The notes beneath the pieces were generated by a model. It ran no database searches. It worked only from the letters and a program-made list of their open reading frames with translations, and was not told the DNA's origin. Below, one piece after another: positions 62,493 to 64,000 of a DNA stretch of 64,000 nucleotides. Position 1 is the stretch's first letter. Every line of letters starts with the position of its first letter. Position numbers and translations under genes: made by a program. This DNA comes from Alteromonas indica (GTDB lineage Bacteria > Pseudomonadota > Gammaproteobacteria > Enterobacterales > Alteromonadaceae), in contig PYVY01000004.1 in the NCBI GenBank assembly GCA_003056425.1, forward strand, positions 186,001 to 250,000, given 5' to 3'.

Positions 62493-63635
62493 ATGACAGG
62501 GTCACTGGCTATCGGAGGTTACCCGCAGCGTGTAGCAACCCGCATAATGTTCTTTATTGCGGGGATGATGACCGCCTCCTGGGCATCCATTATTCCGTTT
62601 ATCAAACATAGCCTGAATGTAAGTGATAGTGTGATTGGAGGCTTTTTGCTTTGCCTGGGCGCGGGCGCTATGGCCGGCATGCCCCTGGCCGGTGTAGGTG
62701 CTAGCCGAATAGGCTGTCGGCCAGTATTGCTCACTTGTGTAGGTGGTTTCGCCCTGCTTTTTGCGTGTATACCGTTAGTTAACAGCCTCGTCGGGCTGGC
62801 TATTGTTTTATTGCTTTTTGGGATGTTGTTAGGCATTACCGATTGCGCTATGAATATTCAAGCGGTGGCCGTGGAAAAGGCTGCATCATTGCCTTTAATG
62901 TCTGGATTTCATGGCTTTTACAGTTTAGGCGGCATGGCCGGCGCGGTGTTTATGGCGCTACAATTAACGGTCCATGGCAATGTACTGGCCGCCTGTATGC
63001 TTACCTCATTCGTTATCATAGGGCTAATGCTATGGAGCGTTAAAGGGCTATTGGGTAAATTGGCCGCCGACCCTGGCCCCTTGTGGGTATTGCCAAAAAG
63101 TGTGGTGATATTGATTGGTATTGTATGCTGTATTTTATTTCTGGCAGAAGGCACTATCCTTGACTGGAGCGGGATATTTTTAATTGAATTTCGTCAGATA
63201 TCGCCTTCATTGGCGGGGATGGGGATTGCCTGTTTCTCGGTGGCCATGACATTCGGCCGCTTAACCGGCGACACCATCGTCAGTCGGTTGGGCGCGCGAA
63301 AGGTTATTAACGTCGGGTCCATGACCGCGATTAGCGGTTTTTTAATTGTATTGCATATCAACCTTTGGCAAGTCGCGCTGGTGGGTTATGTGCTGATAGG
63401 CTTGGGTTGTGCGAATATTGTACCTATTATGTTTTCGGCTACCGGGCGGCAAACGGTAATGTCTCAGGCGATGGCCGTTACTGCGGTGTCAACCTTAGGC
63501 TATGTAGGGGTGCTGGCAGGGCCTGCACTGGTAGGTTTTAGCGCCGATATTATTAGTTTGCCTGTATCTTTACACATTATTTTACTATTACTTGGGCTGG
63601 CTTGGTGGGTAAGCCGGCGCATACCCACAGAGTAA
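62493..63635 (+). CDS. MFS transporter (YbjJ-like)
   Basis: This is a 380-residue major facilitator with 12 predicted membrane segments (first at about 17-40, IMFFIAGMMTASWASIIPF). The motif AGVGASRIGCRPVLL lies between TM2 and TM3, and FGRLTGDTIVSRLGARKVI between TM8 and TM9. The pattern is like YbjJ/fucose-permease-type carriers. The ATG at 62493 follows AGGAG at a long 13-base spacing; ATG 62460 (11 residues longer) has no ribosome site. The substrate is unknown. Confidence 0.82.
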   Translation: MTGSLAIGGYPQRVATRIMFFIAGMMTASWASIIPFIKHSLNVSDSVIGGFLLCLGAGAMAGMPLAGVGASRIGCRPVLLTCVGGFALLFACIPLVNSLVGLAIVLLLFGMLLGITDCAMNIQAVAVEKAASLPLMSGFHGFYSLGGMAGAVFMALQLTVHGNVLAACMLTSFVIIGLMLWSVKGLLGKLAADPGPLWVLPKSVVILIGIVCCILFLAEGTILDWSGIFLIEFRQISPSLAGMGIACFSVAMTFGRLTGDTIVSRLGARKVINVGSMTAISGFLIVLHINLWQVALVGYVLIGLGCANIVPIMFSATGRQTVMSQAMAVTAVSTLGYVGVLAGPALVGFSADIISLPVSLHIILLLLGLAWWVSRRIPTE

Positions 63636-63640
63636 ACGTT

Positions 63641-64000
63641 ATGCTAACAATACACGATGAAGATGTGCTGTTTACGGCCCTACAAATACAGCAGGGTGTT
63701 GCGCAGGTAGCGGCAAAATTAAACCATCGTTATCAGGATTTGGTGATGATTACGGTCGTGCCCGGCGGGCTTTTTTTCAGTGCAGATCTAGCCCGTCAGT
63801 TAACAGCAAAACTCAGCATAGATACCATTTCCTGCCCCCACACGCCCGGCGAAAACGAAAATCGCTCACCGATCATATTTCAGCAAAATGTGCAGCTAAC
63901 CGGACGTGATGTTGTATTAGTAGACGATGCCATAGAGTCTGGCGGCACAATGGCCCGGCTGGTTAGCTACCTCACCCAACACTATCAACCGCGCTCGCTG
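63641..64000 (+). CDS. Phosphoribosyltransferase, probably hypoxanthine-type (3' end beyond window)
   Basis: The frame is open to the window end (120 codons). It carries the PRPP-binding motif VVLVDDAIESGGTM and the family start pattern (LMITVVPGGLFFSADLAR-like), as in hypoxanthine/xanthine-guanine phosphoribosyltransferases that salvage purines. It begins 5 bases after the MFS stop, so the two may share a transcript. The specific base cannot be settled without the C-terminus. Confidence 0.75.
   Translation, partial: MLTIHDEDVLFTALQIQQGVAQVAAKLNHRYQDLVMITVVPGGLFFSADLARQLTAKLSIDTISCPHTPGENENRSPIIFQQNVQLTGRDVVLVDDAIESGGTMARLVSYLTQHYQPRSL

Overview
The window is gammaproteobacterial, most likely Alteromonadales (Alteromonas-like). 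The evidence is the gene content and the order of the core blocks: corB-ypjD-ffh, rpsP-rimM-trmD-rplS, aroF-tyrA converging on pheA, glrK-qseG-glrR, aspS-nudB-ruvCAB, ybgC-tolQRAB-pal-cpoB, and tRNA-Lys followed by nadA. These closely match the Enterobacteria/Vibrio/Alteromonas arrangement. Genus-level placement is inference from gene order and protein style; no database search was made.

Layout. 1-3.6 kb: partial corB, ypjD and ffh. 3.6-19.5 kb: an accessory block lying between ffh and rpsP, genes that adjoin in E. coli. It holds a three-gene Mks/MukBEF-like SMC operon, a LysR regulator divergent from a DUF4437 cupin, a TerB-like protein, an RND efflux pair and an ABC exporter. 19.6-21.8 kb: rpsP operon with a strong promoter and terminator. 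21.8-26.5 kb: an acetyltransferase and the aromatic amino acid block, including a TyrR box before aroF and a pheL-type Phe attenuator before pheA. 26.5-36.6 kb: a signalling cluster with a tandem-receiver protein, a STAS/RsbU-like partner-switching pair, TerB, GGDEF-EAL, an EF-hand protein, and the GlrK-QseG-GlrR sigma-54 two-component system. 36.6-47.7 kb: yecE, aspS, nudB, ruvCAB, a predicted small RNA on the minus strand, then ybgC-tol-pal-cpoB. 47.9-51.2 kb: three tRNA-Lys genes, nadA and tRNA-Ser(GGA). 52-64 kb: small metabolic genes, an M3 peptidase, regulators, a degenerate GGDEF protein, an MFS carrier and a truncated phosphoribosyltransferase.

Functional links. Ffh and the ribosomal/tRNA-modification operon serve translation and protein targeting. 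AroF, TyrA and PheA form the entry and the two terminal branches of Tyr/Phe synthesis, with control signals visible in the DNA. RuvABC resolves recombination intermediates. Tol-Pal-CpoB with YbgC maintains envelope constriction. The 26-36 kb cluster reads as a regulatory module joining phosphorelay, partner switching, c-di-GMP turnover and envelope sensing.

The most unusual features are: tandem ~172-bp repeats after tRNA-Ser that begin with the tRNA 3' end, reminiscent of the E. coli tyrT/rtT repeats, with a smaller parallel after tRNA-Lys; a complete promoter-to-terminator small RNA unit between ruvB and ybgC; a Phe leader peptide that looks leaderless, behind a promoter whose -35 is inside a TyrR-like box; and the Mks-like SMC operon with no nuclease gene, sitting in the ffh-rpsP gap.
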